DNA of 64,000 nucleotides from Halorubrum lacusprofundi ATCC 49239 (GCF_000022205.1 NC_012029.1:434001-498000); one strand, 5' to 3'; shown: positions 42,421 to 52,393, counted from the first letter of the stretch. The notes: generated by a model from the letters alone, not told the origin. Made by a program: numbers and translations.

Positions 42421-44151
42421 ATGCAGCGATGGGTACACACCGACCGGGACCGGTTCCGCGAGGTCGCCGCGGCGGCGCCCGCTGGCGCCCGAGTTCCGGT
42501 CGAGCGCCGGGTCGCCGTCGACGACCCCTTCGCGGCCTACCGGCGCGCCCGCGACGGCCCGGGCGGGTTCTTCTACGAGACCACCGGCGGCCAGTCCGGC
42601 TGGGGGTACTTCGGCGTCGACCCGGTCGAGCGGCTCACCGTCTCCGGGGACGCGGTGGTCGCGTCGGAGGGTAGCCGGTCGAGCGGCGACTACCGACGCC
42701 CGAGTCCCACTCTCGCGGCGTTGGAGGGGGTTATCGACGGCGAGGCGCTCGCACGCGGCGACTGCGACGTGCCGTACCCCTGCGGCGCGTTCGGCTGGCT
42801 CTCGTACGACGCCGCCCGCGAGCTGGAGTCGTTTCCGGAGTCGGCGCCCGCGGGCCCCGGCGCGGTCGACGATCGAGGCCTCCCGCGGCTCCAGATCGGC
42901 GTCTTCGACCGCGTGGCGGCGTGGGAGTGTCCGGTTTCCGCGGGTGGCGATGACTCGCGCGACTCGGCCGCCTCCACCCTCCGCGTGACGGCCTGTCCGC
43001 GCGTTCCCGAGGGGCTCGACGATCCTGACGCCGACCGCGACGCGCTCGACGCGCTGTTCGACGAGGGGGCGTCGCGGGCGGACGACCTGATTGACCGGAT
43101 CGAATCGGGCAACCCCGCTGTCGGGCCGGCACCCGACCCCGACGCGTCGACCGCGACCTTCGAGAGCGACGTGGGTCGAGAAGGGTACGCCGAGGCGGTC
43201 AGTCGGGTGAAGGCGTCCATCCGCGACGGCGACACCTTTCAAGCGAACGTCTCCCAGCGACTGCGTGCCCCGGCCGCGGTCCATCCGGTCGAGGCGTACG
43301 ACGCGCTTCGGACGGTGAACCCGGCGCCGTACTCCGGGCTGATCGAGTTCTCGCGGGAGGGGGGTGCGGAGGGGGACAACGACACCGACGATAACGACGA
43401 TAACGGCGACAACGACGACGGCGACGACGCCCCGTCCGGCGTCGACCTCGTGAGCGCGAGCCCGGAGCTACTCTTAGAGCGCGTTCCGAGCGGCGGCGCG
43501 GCGGAGGCGGGCGCCGACCGCGACGAGGGTGAACACGGCGCTCGCCTCGTCACGGAGCCCATCGCTGGCACCCGCCCGCGGGGGGAGACGCCGGAGGCGG
43601 ACGCTGACATGGAGGCGGAGCTGACCGGCGACGAGAAGGAGCGCGCGGAACACGCCATGCTCGTCGACTTGGAGCGCAACGACCTCGGGAAGGTCTCCCG
43701 ATTCGGCACGGTCGACGTGGCGGAGTACCGCCGGGTGGACCGGTACAGCGAGGTGATGCACCTCGTGAGCCTGATCGAGGGGGAGGCGCGGTCGGACGTG
43801 GGGCTCGCCGACGCGGTCGCGGCGTGTTTCCCCGGCGGGACGATCACGGGCGCGCCCAAGCCGCGGACGATGGAGATCATCGACGAGTTGGAGGAGACGC
43901 GGCGGGGCCCCTACACCGGCTCCATGCTCGCGGCCGGTTTCGACGGGCGGGCGACGCTCAACATCGTCATCCGCACGCTGGTCCGGCGGGCGGCCGAGTA
44001 CCACCTGCGCGTCGGCGCGGGAATCGTCCACGACTCCGAGCCCGACGCGGAGTACGAGGAGACGCTCGCGAAGGCCCGGGCGCTCGTGACCGCGGTCGAC
44101 GAGGCGCTCGCGGCCGGCGGGATGGCGGTCGAGGAGGGAGTCGACCGATGA
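42421..44151 (+). CDS. pabB: Aminodeoxychorismate/anthranilate synthase component I (PabB-like)
   Basis: 576 residues. Chorismate-binding domain in the C-terminal half with [43 protein letters not shown] and [23 protein letters not shown]. In the first of these the residue at 382 is Ala (PIAGT), the form usual in TrpE, whereas enteric PabB has Lys (PIKGT). Assignment as PabB rests on the neighbours: a glutamine amidotransferase and a class IV PLP enzyme like PabC. Acidic low-complexity insertions near residues 320-340 and 362-373. The gene overlaps pabA by 4 nt. Confidence 0.85.
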   Translation: MQRWVHTDRDRFREVAAAAPAGARVPVERRVAVDDPFAAYRRARDGPGGFFYETTGGQSGWGYFGVDPVERLTVSGDAVVASEGSRSSGDYRRPSPTLAALEGVIDGEALARGDCDVPYPCGAFGWLSYDAARELESFPESAPAGPGAVDDRGLPRLQIGVFDRVAAWECPVSAGGDDSRDSAASTLRVTACPRVPEGLDDPDADRDALDALFDEGASRADDLIDRIESGNPAVGPAPDPDASTATFESDVGREGYAEAVSRVKASIRDGDTFQANVSQRLRAPAAVHPVEAYDALRTVNPAPYSGLIEFSREGGAEGDNDTDDNDDNGDNDDGDDAPSGVDLVSASPELLLERVPSGGAAEAGADRDEGEHGARLVTEPIAGTRPRGETPEADADMEAELTGDEKERAEHAMLVDLERNDLGKVSRFGTVDVAEYRRVDRYSEVMHLVSLIEGEARSDVGLADAVAACFPGGTITGAPKPRTMEIIDELEETRRGPYTGSMLAAGFDGRATLNIVIRTLVRRAAEYHLRVGAGIVHDSEPDAEYEETLAKARALVTAVDEALAAGGMAVEEGVDR

Positions 44152-44786
44152 CGGGGGTTGGCGGCGATGATGACGACGCCGGCTGGCGCCCCGGCGCCGG
44201 CGACTCGGACGTGCGGGTCCTCGTCGTCGACAACTACGACTCGTTCGCGTACAACCTCGTCCAGTACGTCGGCGAGGTCGCCGGCGCGGTCGCGGTGCGG
44301 CGCAACGACGCGGTCGATCTGGCCGGGATCCGCGCGCTCGACCCCGACGGCGTCGTCATCTCTCCGGGACCGGGCACCCCCGCAGAGGCCGGGGTCTCGA
44401 TCGACGCCTTCGCGCTGGACCGCCCCGTGTTCGGCGTCTGTCTCGGCCACCAGGCGCTGTGCGCGAGTCGCGGGAGCCGGGTGCGCCACGCGCCCGAGGT
44501 CGTCCACGGGAAGCCGTCGACGATCGCCCACGACGGCGAGGGCGTGTTCGCGGGGCTCCCCGATCGGCTCCGCGTCGGCCGGTACCACTCGCTCTGCGTC
44601 GAGCGCGAGGACCTCCCCGACGAACTCGTCGAGACCGCCCGCACCGAGGACGAGAGCGAGGTCGTGATGGGCGTGCGCCACCGCGAGAAGCCACATATCG
44701 GCGTGCAGTTCCACCCCGAAAGCATCCTGACGCCGCGCGGGAAAGCATTGGTGCGGAACTTCGTGGAGGTGTGCGAGGATGGGTGA
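44148..44786 (+). CDS. pabA: Glutamine amidotransferase component II (PabA/TrpG-like)
   Basis: 212 residues. Class I amidotransferase supplying ammonia to component I. The nucleophile Cys is in [10 protein letters not shown] near residue 103, with the catalytic His/Glu in GVQFHPESI near the C-terminus; [19 protein letters not shown] and [10 protein letters not shown] are family signatures. A 25-residue acidic N-terminal extension ([17 protein letters not shown]) precedes the fold. Start ATG overlaps pabB (ATGA) and its stop lies inside the next gene. Confidence 0.93.
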   Translation: MTGVGGDDDDAGWRPGAGDSDVRVLVVDNYDSFAYNLVQYVGEVAGAVAVRRNDAVDLAGIRALDPDGVVISPGPGTPAEAGVSIDAFALDRPVFGVCLGHQALCASRGSRVRHAPEVVHGKPSTIAHDGEGVFAGLPDRLRVGRYHSLCVEREDLPDELVETARTEDESEVVMGVRHREKPHIGVQFHPESILTPRGKALVRNFVEVCEDG

Positions 44787-45714
44787 GGACCCGGGCGGGG
44801 CGGACGACGCGGCCGAGGAACTCCGCTACCACGTCGACGGCGAGATCGTCCCCGCCTCGCAGGCGACCGTCTCCGTCGAGGACCGCGGGTTCGCCTACGG
44901 CGACGCCGCCTTCGAGACCCTGCGCGCGTACGGCGGCGAGGTGTTCCGGTGGGACGACCACGCCGCGCGACTCGCGGACACCTGCGAGACGCTCGGGCTC
45001 GACCACGGGCTCTCCGAGATCGACCTGAAAGCCCGGATCGACGAGACGCTCGCCGCGAACGACCTCGCTGAGGCGTACGTGAAGCTCTCTATCACGCGTG
45101 GGGTCCAGCCCGGCACGCTCGACCCGCGGCCCGAGGTCGACCCCACCGTCGTCGTGATCGCGAAGCCCCTCGCCCGCGGCGGCGTCGACTCGACACCGGT
45201 CCACGACGGCCCCGCCGCGCTCCAGACGACGAAGACCCGAAAGCCCTCCTCGCGGGCGCTCCCGGCCGACGCGAAGACGCACAACTACCTCAACGGAATC
45301 CTCGCACGGCTGGAACTGCGCGTGACCGGTGCCGACGAGGCGCTGATGCTCGATCCGGACGGCAACGTCGCCGAGGGGGCGACCGCGAACCTCTTCTTCG
45401 CCGACGGCACCGCACTCAAGACGCCCTCGCTCGACGGGCCGATCCTCCCGGGCGTGACGCGTCGCACCGTGATCGAGATCGCGGAGGCGGAGGGGATTCC
45501 GGTCGAGGAGGGGACGTACGCGCCGGACGCGGTGCGCGAGGCGGACGAGGTTTTTCTCACCAACTCGACGTGGGAGATCCGGCCGGTCGAGACGGTGGAC
45601 GGTATCGGGGTCGACGGCGACGGCGAGGGCGTCGAGGGACCGCTGACCGCGCTGCTCTCGCGGCTGTTCGATCGGCGCGTGGAGGAAGCGTACTACGACG
45701 GCGAGCGGCTATAA
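44779..45714 (+). CDS. pabC: Aminodeoxychorismate lyase-like class IV PLP enzyme
   Basis: 311 residues of fold-type IV PLP enzymes (branched-chain aminotransferase/ADC lyase group). The PLP lysine is likely the Lys in ADAKTHNYLNGILARL; VSVEDRGFAYGDAAFETLRAY at the N-terminus and ANLFFADGTALKTPSLDGPILPGVTR are typical. Taken with the operon it probably releases pyruvate from aminodeoxychorismate to give p-aminobenzoate; a D-amino-acid or branched-chain aminotransferase role is an alternative. Overlaps pabA by 8 nt. Confidence 0.85.
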   Translation: MGEDPGGADDAAEELRYHVDGEIVPASQATVSVEDRGFAYGDAAFETLRAYGGEVFRWDDHAARLADTCETLGLDHGLSEIDLKARIDETLAANDLAEAYVKLSITRGVQPGTLDPRPEVDPTVVVIAKPLARGGVDSTPVHDGPAALQTTKTRKPSSRALPADAKTHNYLNGILARLELRVTGADEALMLDPDGNVAEGATANLFFADGTALKTPSLDGPILPGVTRRTVIEIAEAEGIPVEEGTYAPDAVREADEVFLTNSTWEIRPVETVDGIGVDGDGEGVEGPLTALLSRLFDRRVEEAYYDGERL

Positions 45715-45789
45715 GGGGTTTATAAACGAGTGTTCGGAACGGAACACGAGCGGCCAAAGGCCTACGTATCGGTACCACGTGGGTCGGCT

Positions 45790-46203
45790 ATGTCACTGCG
45801 GCGGCGAGCCGCCCTTCTCGGTGGTGTGACAGCGGTCGGGTTCGGAGCGGCCGGGTATTACCGACTGACGACGACGACATGCGACGAGATTGCCTGTTTC
45901 GCGTTCGCGTATCAGGGAGCGGACGACGCCCCGAGTCGGTTGGACATCGAACACACCGGTGGGGAGCGTCAACTCCCCGCAGGAGACGTGTACATCACCA
46001 ACGTCAGCGTCGACTACGAATCGGGTGCAACGGACACCGTCGCGTGGGCGGAGTTAGACGACGGTATCGGACCGACCGACGCGATCAACGGTGAGGCCAG
46101 ACGGGTGAACCTCGGTTCGGTGGGTATCGTGCAGATCCTCTGGCAGCAGGACGACGTCGAGCGGGTCATCGAAGCGTGGGTGTTCGACGACGACGTTTCA
46201 TAA
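45790..46203 (+). CDS. Small exported or membrane-tethered protein
   Basis: 137 residues. The N-terminus MSLRRRAALLGGVTAVGFGAAG is a Tat-like signal or uncleaved anchor (three Arg followed by a hydrophobic stretch). The mature part (residues 30-137) is beta-rich, has two Cys (TCDEIACF), and no known domain. Start chosen at 45790 to give the signal. A TATA-like TTTATAAAC lies upstream at 45718-45726. Function unknown; expected at the cell surface. Confidence 0.7.
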   Translation: MSLRRRAALLGGVTAVGFGAAGYYRLTTTTCDEIACFAFAYQGADDAPSRLDIEHTGGERQLPAGDVYITNVSVDYESGATDTVAWAELDDGIGPTDAINGEARRVNLGSVGIVQILWQQDDVERVIEAWVFDDDVS

Positions 46204-46239
46204 GCAACCGGCAAATCTGGGATTTTCTGGCGAGTACTC

Positions 46240-46595
46240 AGTTATAAGTGGTCGTTGCTCTCGGCGGATCAGCGAGGAACGCCTCCAAAGCCCCAGCCGC
46301 TCGCTTATAAACGTCTGACCGCGGATCGATGACGAACACCTCTAAAGCCCCCGCCGCGACGACTCGGGGGCCTTGCTGCGCGCCTCACTCGGTCGCTACC
46401 GCTCCCTCGTTGCGGTGCTTGCTGCGGCCACCTTCGTCGTCGCGGCTGCCCCTTTGAGTCCCGCCCCACACCGCAACCGCAGCCTCACGCCTCCCCAGCC
46501 TCGTCGCTCACTTCGTTCGCGACTCCCTCGCACGCGCTCCTCGTGGCCTGTCGGCCACTCGGAGGCGTGCGCCACCGCACAGCTATTTATAAAGA
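46240..46595 (+). repeat. Structured repeat copy E (complete)
   Basis: Two 5' modules (TATA-like TTATAA at 46242 and 46305; boxes CCAAAGCCCCAGCCGC at 46285 and a CTAAAG variant at 46342) lead into a stem: positions 46353-46363 pair perfectly with 46436-46446, capped by a 35-nt block (46383-46417) that copy F shares exactly. Then CCCCTTTGAGTCCC, the CCTCCCCAGCCTCG block, a second stem GTCGC/GCGAC (46503-46507 with 46519-46523), a third stem near 46531-46570, and terminal TTTATAA. The 395-bp spacer holds nothing else; the kdgK stop follows at once. Confidence 0.85.
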
Positions 46596-46598
46596 GAC

Positions 46599-47555
46599 CT
46601 ATCGGTTGATCCCGCCCGCGCCGTCGACGACGCTCTCGACGTCGCCGGGCGTGATCACCGCGAGGTCGCCGTCGACGGTGCGCTTCAGGGCGGCGGCCGC
46701 GGCGGCCCACTCCAGCGAGTCGGCCATCTCGCCCCCGTCGATCCGCTTCGCGAGGTAGCCGGCGACGAACGCGTCGCCGGTGCCGATCGCGTCGTAGGTG
46801 TCGGCCTCGAAGACGCCCTGCTCGTACACCTCGCCGTTCCGGAGCGCGACGGCGCCCTCCGTGCCGCGGGTGACGACCACGGTCTCGAAGTCGAACGCGG
46901 ACGCGAGCCCGTGAGCGATCTCGACCGCGTCGCCCTCGCGGTCCAGTACCTCGCGGGCGTCCCGCCGGGGGACGAACAGGGTGTCGACGTGCTCGAAGAG
47001 GTCCTCGTAGGCGGCGCGAGCGGTCTCGGGGTCCCAGAGCTTCGCCCGGTAGTTGAGGTCGAACGAGCGCGTCGCGCCGGCGTCGCCCGCGGCGCGGAGC
47101 AGGGCCGTCGTCGTCTCCGCGGCCCGCTCCGAGAGCGCGGGCGTGATCCCGGTCGTGTGGAAGTACTCGGCCGCCTCCAGCGCCCCGGTCGGCAGCTCCG
47201 CGGGCGTGACCGTCGTGATCGCGGCGTCCGCGCGGTCGTAGATCACGTTCGTCCCGCGCGGCTCCCCGCCGTGTTCGAGGTAGTACGTCCCCAGCCGGCT
47301 CGCCTCGGGATCGGCCCACGACACGCCCGTCCGGACGCCGTGGCTTCGGAGCTCGCCGATGATTCGGCGCCCGAGCGGCGACTCCGGGAGCTTCGAGAGC
47401 CAGACGGCGTCGGCGCCGAGTCGCGCGGCGCCGACCGCGACGTTGCTCTCCGCGCCGCCCGCCTGCACGTCGAGGGTCTCGGTGGTCTCCAGCCGCTCGC
47501 CGCGCGGCGGCGAGAGCCGGAGCATCGTCTCGCCGAACGTCACCAGATCCGTCAC
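46599..47555 (-). CDS. kdgK: 2-keto-3-deoxygluconate kinase (PfkB family)
   Basis: 318 residues from a GTG start ([23 protein letters not shown]). PfkB-type sugar kinase phosphorylating KDG in the semi-phosphorylative Entner-Doudoroff route of haloarchaea. Substrate side: [17 protein letters not shown]; anion hole and catalytic Asp: [17 protein letters not shown] near residue 257. Ribokinase-like alternatives exist, but the N-terminus closely resembles known haloarchaeal KdgK. Monocistronic; its 3' end abuts the structured repeat. Confidence 0.87.
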   Translation of the reverse strand: MTDLVTFGETMLRLSPPRGERLETTETLDVQAGGAESNVAVGAARLGADAVWLSKLPESPLGRRIIGELRSHGVRTGVSWADPEASRLGTYYLEHGGEPRGTNVIYDRADAAITTVTPAELPTGALEAAEYFHTTGITPALSERAAETTTALLRAAGDAGATRSFDLNYRAKLWDPETARAAYEDLFEHVDTLFVPRRDAREVLDREGDAVEIAHGLASAFDFETVVVTRGTEGAVALRNGEVYEQGVFEADTYDAIGTGDAFVAGYLAKRIDGGEMADSLEWAAAAAALKRTVDGDLAVITPGDVESVVDGAGGINR

Positions 47556-47712
47556 GCCGACCACCCTACCGGCGCGGTGAGCGCGGTCGATCCGGTCGCC
47601 GCAGTCGCTGCGGTCGCTGCGGTCGCTTCGGTGTGCATACCGAAGCGTCGGCGAGGGGATACAAAAGGACCCGCGATCGGCGGCGGGGTGGCGCTCATCG
47701 CACCGCTGACGC

Positions 47713-48261
47713 TCACCGCACCGCCGACGCCAGCGCCACCGCCCCGAACAGGAGCAGCGCGAGCGCGGCAACGGGCTGGTTGCCGGCGGCGGCCAAGTAG
47801 ACGCCGTAGACGACCGCGACCGAGAGCCCGCCCGCGAGCAGGGTCGTCCCGGCGTGGACCGCGACGTTCCGGCGAGTCCGCGCCTCGCGACCCACCTGCT
47901 CGCCGAGCGCGATCCCGTGGTCCGCGAGGTCCCACGCGAGCGCGAGCGCGACCCCGGCCGCGAGCAGGGGCTCGACCGCCCCGCGCAGGTACCCGGCGAG
48001 CGCGATCCCGATCACACCGATCCCGGCTGCCCACGAGAGGATCCGGGGAGATTGTCGGAGCGCCCCGGCGAGGAGGCCGACCGTTGCGACCCCGACGAGC
48101 GCCCCGCCGGTCGGGGCGGCGAGGAACGCGGACAGCGCCGCGATCGCGCCGGCGACGAGGCTCGCGACGACCGCGAGCGTCGGCGGGCGGGCGTCGCGCT
48201 CGCGGTCGTCGGCCGCATCGTGCGACTCGGCGTCGTCGGTTGTCACCTCCCGTCGACTCAC
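47713..48261 (-). CDS. Six-helix membrane protein of the DUF58 operon
   Basis: 182 residues with a polar acidic N-terminus ([18 protein letters not shown]) and five to six hydrophobic helices. GTG start overlaps the stop of the DUF58 gene (GTGA). No domain recognised; as the last gene of a tightly overlapping operon it is probably part of the same membrane-linked complex. A 157-bp gap separates its end from kdgK. Confidence 0.75.
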   Translation of the reverse strand: MSRREVTTDDAESHDAADDRERDARPPTLAVVASLVAGAIAALSAFLAAPTGGALVGVATVGLLAGALRQSPRILSWAAGIGVIGIALAGYLRGAVEPLLAAGVALALAWDLADHGIALGEQVGREARTRRNVAVHAGTTLLAGGLSVAVVYGVYLAAAGNQPVAALALLLFGAVALASAVR

Positions 48262-49604
48262 CGCGACCACCTCCCGGTGGCCCGCGCGACCGCGACGGGG
48301 AAGGACCGGTCTCCCCACTCGGTCGTGCGGATCCCCGCCCCGCGCAGTTCGCGGAGCCGTTCGCGGCGCTCGAACGCGACCAGCCGCGTTCCCGGCGTGT
48401 CGCCGGCGGTCACGTCGGGCGAGAGGACGGTGACGAGGTGACCGTGGGCGTCGATCCGGCGCGCGAGCGACGCCGCGGAGTCATCGAGGAGCGGGGTGAA
48501 AAAGAGCACCTGCGCGTCGGCCGGAAGCCGCCGGCGGAACCGCCGGAACCACAGCGACTGGTAGAACCCCCCCTCGACCGGCGTCGGCGCCAGCGCGGGG
48601 TCGGTCGCCAGCGTCTCGCGCCCGCGGGCGGCGTGCGCCGTGCCGGCTCCCGGCGAGAGCCAGCAGTCGCGCGGACCCAGCGTCGCGATCCCGACCCGGT
48701 CCCCGCCGTCGAGCAGCGCGGTGAACGCCTGTCCGGCGGCCTCGACGCTCGCCTCCACGGCGGTGTCGGCGTCGGGCTCGCTCGCGGCGTACGCCGACTC
48801 GCGGGCGTCGATCAGGAGCACGACGGTCGCGGCGCGCTCCTCGCGGAGTTCGAGCGTCGCCAGCTCGCCCGTCCGCGCCCGCCGGTTCCAGTCGATCCGC
48901 TTGACGGGGTCGCCGCGGCGGTACTCGCGGGTGGCGTGGAACTCGACGCCGGCGCCGCCCACGTCGGTGGGTACGCGACCGTGATATTTCGTCGTCAACC
49001 CTCGCAAGGGGAGGTCGCCGCCCGCCGAGAGCTCCGGGGTACAGACGATCCGGGTCGGTGCCGCGAGTTCGGTCGTGCGCTCTTGAGAGCCGGCGGCGTC
49101 TCGCGTGATCCCGCGCATCGGCTCCCACTCGTGTTCCCCGCGGCTCGCCCGGACGGTGTACTCGAAGACCGCCGTCGCCCCCGGCCGGAGCGCGGTCCCG
49201 ATCCGCGCCGGGCCGTCGACGACCTCCAGTCCGGGCGGCACCCCGTCGACGAGTCGGAGGTCCGGGAGGGCAGCGTCGCCGACGTTGTGCGCCCGGACCG
49301 TGACGACCACGTCGTCGCCCGGTGCCGGGGTGTCGTCGCTCACGGTCCGCTCGACCTCGATCGTCGCCTCGGGCGCCTCGCCGATCCGGGCGTAGACGGC
49401 GTATCCCACGCCGACGGCCCCGGTCAGCACGAGCCCGGGCTGCCGGGCGACGACGCCGACCCCGACGAGCGCGAGGGCGACCCCGGCGATCCCGTCCCAC
49501 CGTCCGGTCTCGGACCGTCGGAGAGGCGTGCGCTCGGTCTGATCACCCCCGCGGTTCGCGGCGTCATCGTCGGGCGAGTCGCCGTCGGCGGTTCCGGCGC
49601 TCAT
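48258..49604 (-). CDS. DUF58 domain protein
   Basis: 448 residues. Two N-terminal helices (about 37-70), an extracellular-like beta domain (80-190, CARDB/DUF11-like VVVTVRAHNVGDAALPDL) and the C-terminal DUF58 domain with EYRRGDPVKRIDWNRRARTGELATLE, which leads into a vWA-like segment (VVLLIDARESAYA). DUF58 proteins usually sit with a MoxR AAA ATPase and a transglutaminase; neither is present here. Overlaps its neighbours on both sides by 4 nt. Confidence 0.87.
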   Translation of the reverse strand: MSAGTADGDSPDDDAANRGGDQTERTPLRRSETGRWDGIAGVALALVGVGVVARQPGLVLTGAVGVGYAVYARIGEAPEATIEVERTVSDDTPAPGDDVVVTVRAHNVGDAALPDLRLVDGVPPGLEVVDGPARIGTALRPGATAVFEYTVRASRGEHEWEPMRGITRDAAGSQERTTELAAPTRIVCTPELSAGGDLPLRGLTTKYHGRVPTDVGGAGVEFHATREYRRGDPVKRIDWNRRARTGELATLELREERAATVVLLIDARESAYAASEPDADTAVEASVEAAGQAFTALLDGGDRVGIATLGPRDCWLSPGAGTAHAARGRETLATDPALAPTPVEGGFYQSLWFRRFRRRLPADAQVLFFTPLLDDSAASLARRIDAHGHLVTVLSPDVTAGDTPGTRLVAFERRERLRELRGAGIRTTEWGDRSFPVAVARATGRWSR

Positions 49605-50167
49605 CGCGCCGCCTCCGCCGGATTGTCATCGTCGAGCCGCCCGATCGCGTCGATCGCGGCGCGGAGCCCGTACCCGTACCGTGACCGTCCCCGAATCCCG
49701 GCCCGAAGTCGGACCCCGATCGGGTACGACGCGTCGCTCGCGAGGAACGCGGCCGCGGTCGGGTCGTCGGTCCACGTCCCCACCTCGACGGCTCGCTCGG
49801 CCGCCGCGGTCGAGCAGTTCCGGTCCCGGGCGACCGCCGCGACCGCGACGGTGCGGACTCGCTCGCGGAGCTCGCGGCGGGAGGCGTACCCTCCGTGGGA
49901 CGCGGCGGTCATTCGGCCGATCCGCTCGTCGAGGTCGGCCCCGGGCACGGTCGCGGGCGCCCGGCGCTCCGGCTCGCCGGGGTCGGCGGCCCGCCGGTCG
50001 CGGCCGCGGCGCTCGTTCGCGTATCGAACCCCCTGCACGACGGCGAGCGCGCCGATGAGGGTGACGACGACGGTGGAGGGGTCGATCGCGGCCGCGATCG
50101 AGCGGTTCACGACCGCGACGAACCCGACCGCGACCGCGGCGACGCCGACGAGCGCGAGGGGGCGCAT
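49601..50167 (-). CDS. Membrane protein of the DUF58 operon
   Basis: 188 residues. Two hydrophobic helices (residues 2-20 and 31-48) are followed by a basic cytosolic part (RRGRDRRAADPGEPERRAP) and an alpha-helical C-terminal domain. ATG overlaps the DUF4129 stop (TAATG), and the stop overlaps the DUF58 start (ATGA). Members of this arrangement are usual in haloarchaea; role unknown. Confidence 0.75.
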   Translation of the reverse strand: MRPLALVGVAAVAVGFVAVVNRSIAAAIDPSTVVVTLIGALAVVQGVRYANERRGRDRRAADPGEPERRAPATVPGADLDERIGRMTAASHGGYASRRELRERVRTVAVAAVARDRNCSTAAAERAVEVGTWTDDPTAAAFLASDASYPIGVRLRAGIRGRSRYGYGLRAAIDAIGRLDDDNPAEAAR

Positions 50168-51159
50168 TACGGCTTCCCTCCGGAGTGTGTCGAGTCGCCG
50201 TGGCTCTCACTATCTCCGGCCCCATGCCGCTCCTCAATCTGACGCAGCGCTGCAATCGCCCGCTGCTCACGATCGTCCGTCGCGTCCGCGCCGCCGTACC
50301 GAACTCGCTCGAACACCTCGGTGAGCGTCTCGACGGGCTCCTCGTCGACGCCGGCGTCGACCGCCGCGGCCGCGAACTCGGCGGGCGTCGAGGACGCGGG
50401 CCGGTCCACGTCGAGGACCGCCGTCATGTCGCGCCACGCCCGGTACACCTCGTTGTCGGCGTCCGACGACTCGATCCGATCGGCCGCTTGCCCGGCGGTA
50501 CGCCCGACGGTGGCGAGGTCGGGCTCCGGCTCGTCGGGGTCGTTCTCGGCGGCGGCTCCGGAGCCCGGCGTCGCCTCGTCGTCGCCGCCAGCGAGGAGGA
50601 GGACTCCGACGCTCGCGACGAGGGCGGCGATCACGACGAGCGCGAACAGGAGCTCCGGCGCCGAGGCCGCCCCCTCGCCCCCGCCGGCCCCCGTACCGCC
50701 GGCGGCGCCCTCGGGAATGAGCCCCTCGTCGGAGCCGGCGATACCCAACTCGAACTCGCTTTCGTCCGACACCGACCCGCAGGTGGCCAATCCCCACCAG
50801 ATCAGTCCGATCGGGAAGCCGACCGCGCCGGCGGCCGCGAGGGCGGGGAGCGCCGAGCGCGTGTCACGGTAGACGATCGCCGCGATCCCGACGAGGGACC
50901 CGAAGAGCACTAACAGCGCCGGCGGCTCGCGGAGGAACTCGTAGCACAGCGGCTGCGTCGCGAGGGCAAAATCGCCGCCGGGCGACGGGGAGAAACCGGG
51001 ATCGCCCGGACCATCGCCGGCGCTCGGCGTGTCGCCCTCGACGCCGCCGAACCCGCCGCCGCCGAGACTGACGGCCGAGTCGAGCGTCGCGGCGGCGACG
51101 CCGAGCGCGACGACCGCGAGGAGGGCGAGGGCGACCGCCAGCAGGGTATCCCGCTTCAC
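50167..51159 (-). CDS. DUF4129 domain membrane protein
   Basis: 330 residues, first gene of the operon. An N-terminal hydrophobic signal/anchor, a Gly/Pro-rich extracellular segment, then helices at about 82-118 and 170-190, and a cytosolic C-terminal DUF4129 domain (from AADRIESSDADNEVYRAWRDMTAVLDVDRPASSTPAEF to RYGGADATDDREQRAIAALR). Such proteins often accompany transglutaminase and DUF58 proteins in surface or envelope systems. Tail GDSTHSGGKP is polar. Confidence 0.83.
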   Translation of the reverse strand: MKRDTLLAVALALLAVVALGVAAATLDSAVSLGGGGFGGVEGDTPSAGDGPGDPGFSPSPGGDFALATQPLCYEFLREPPALLVLFGSLVGIAAIVYRDTRSALPALAAAGAVGFPIGLIWWGLATCGSVSDESEFELGIAGSDEGLIPEGAAGGTGAGGGEGAASAPELLFALVVIAALVASVGVLLLAGGDDEATPGSGAAAENDPDEPEPDLATVGRTAGQAADRIESSDADNEVYRAWRDMTAVLDVDRPASSTPAEFAAAAVDAGVDEEPVETLTEVFERVRYGGADATDDREQRAIAALRQIEERHGAGDSESHGDSTHSGGKP

Positions 51160-51252
51160 GTCCGTGGATACGCCGTCCCGGAGGAATAGCTTTCGGCGGG
51201 GGAGGGCGGTGGGGAGGAGGAGACCGAACGCTCGCTTCCCGAATTTCCCGGA

Positions 51253-52299
51253 CTACGCCTCCGAGCCGTCGACCGCGTCGTCGAGGGGAGTAGTCGGAAA
51301 CAGCGCGTCGACATCCGGCTCCGGATCGATCAGTCGATAGGCGGTCCCGTCGGGTTCGATGATACCAGCGTCGGCGAGATGATCGAGGTGTGCGAACGCC
51401 TCTCCGGGGCCGTGGAGGACGTGGATCTCCGAGAGGTCGCCGAACAGCGCGGCAGAGACCTCCCACGCGGTTGCGGGCCCCTCGTCAGCGAGCACGTCGA
51501 GCACCCGCCGAGTCCGGTGCCGGTGGTGGTCGAGGATGGTCGCGGCCCGTCGGCTCGGGTCGTCGATCCGGTCGCGGTGGCCGGGGTGGGCCGCGTCGAA
51601 GTCGCGCTCGATGATCCGCACGAGGCTCTCGGCGTATGCCGCTAACGGCCCGTCAACGCGCACGTCCGCGCCGCCGACGTTCGGGGTATACTTCGGGAGG
51701 AGTGCGTCGCCCGCGAACAGCTCTGCTGTTGCGTCTGCGCCGCCGACCGACTCGTGGTCGGGGACCTCGCGCGGGTCGAAGGCGAACCCCGTGAGCCCGG
51801 CGGTGTGGCCCGGCAGGTGCATCGCTTCGAGGGCGACGCCGCCGGCGTCGATCACGTCGCCGTCGCCGAACGTCGTCACGTCGGCGGGCCGACCGCTGAG
51901 GTCGGCACTCACCGCGTCGAAGAAGGCGGTCAGCCGCTCTCGGTCGGGCTCCGGCATCCCCCACCGATCGAACGTCTCGCGCTGGAGGTCGCGATCGAGG
52001 AACAGCGGCGCATCGCTGCCGTCGACGAGCGACGCGTCCGCCTCGTGGACGTACACGTCCGCGTCGCTTTCGGCCTGAATCTCGCCGGCCAGTCCCGCGT
52101 GGTCGGGGTGCCAGTGGGTGAGCGCGATTGCGTCCACGTCGGCGAACCCGAGCCCGTACTCGGCGAGACCGGCCTCTAACTCCCCGCGTACGTCCGGGAG
52201 CGCGACGCCGGTGTCGACGAGCGCGGTCGTCTCGCCGTCGAGCAGGTACACGTCGTTTTCGCCCTCGAAGACGGTGTTGCCGAGTTGGATCCGTTTCAC
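51253..52299 (-). CDS. Metallo-beta-lactamase fold hydrolase
   Basis: 348 residues. The two-zinc site is visible: THWHPDHAGLAGE (HxHxDH, near residues 61-66), HLPGHTAG (near 155) and a later AHPGHRD (near 228). A C-terminal winged-helix-like segment (about 250-325, HRTRRVLDVLADEGPATAWEVSAALFGD) resembles the LACTB2-type RNA/hydrolase group. Substrate unknown. Monocistronic, 94 bp from the next gene. Confidence 0.86.
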   Translation of the reverse strand: MKRIQLGNTVFEGENDVYLLDGETTALVDTGVALPDVRGELEAGLAEYGLGFADVDAIALTHWHPDHAGLAGEIQAESDADVYVHEADASLVDGSDAPLFLDRDLQRETFDRWGMPEPDRERLTAFFDAVSADLSGRPADVTTFGDGDVIDAGGVALEAMHLPGHTAGLTGFAFDPREVPDHESVGGADATAELFAGDALLPKYTPNVGGADVRVDGPLAAYAESLVRIIERDFDAAHPGHRDRIDDPSRRAATILDHHRHRTRRVLDVLADEGPATAWEVSAALFGDLSEIHVLHGPGEAFAHLDHLADAGIIEPDGTAYRLIDPEPDVDALFPTTPLDDAVDGSEA

Positions 52300-52393
52300 A
52301 CGGAAACGTCGTCGGGAGCCCTTTTGAGGGTTGCCACCGCGGAAAGCAGGGACGCGTGACGGGTCGGGTGACGGCGACTCGGTCGAGCGTGAC

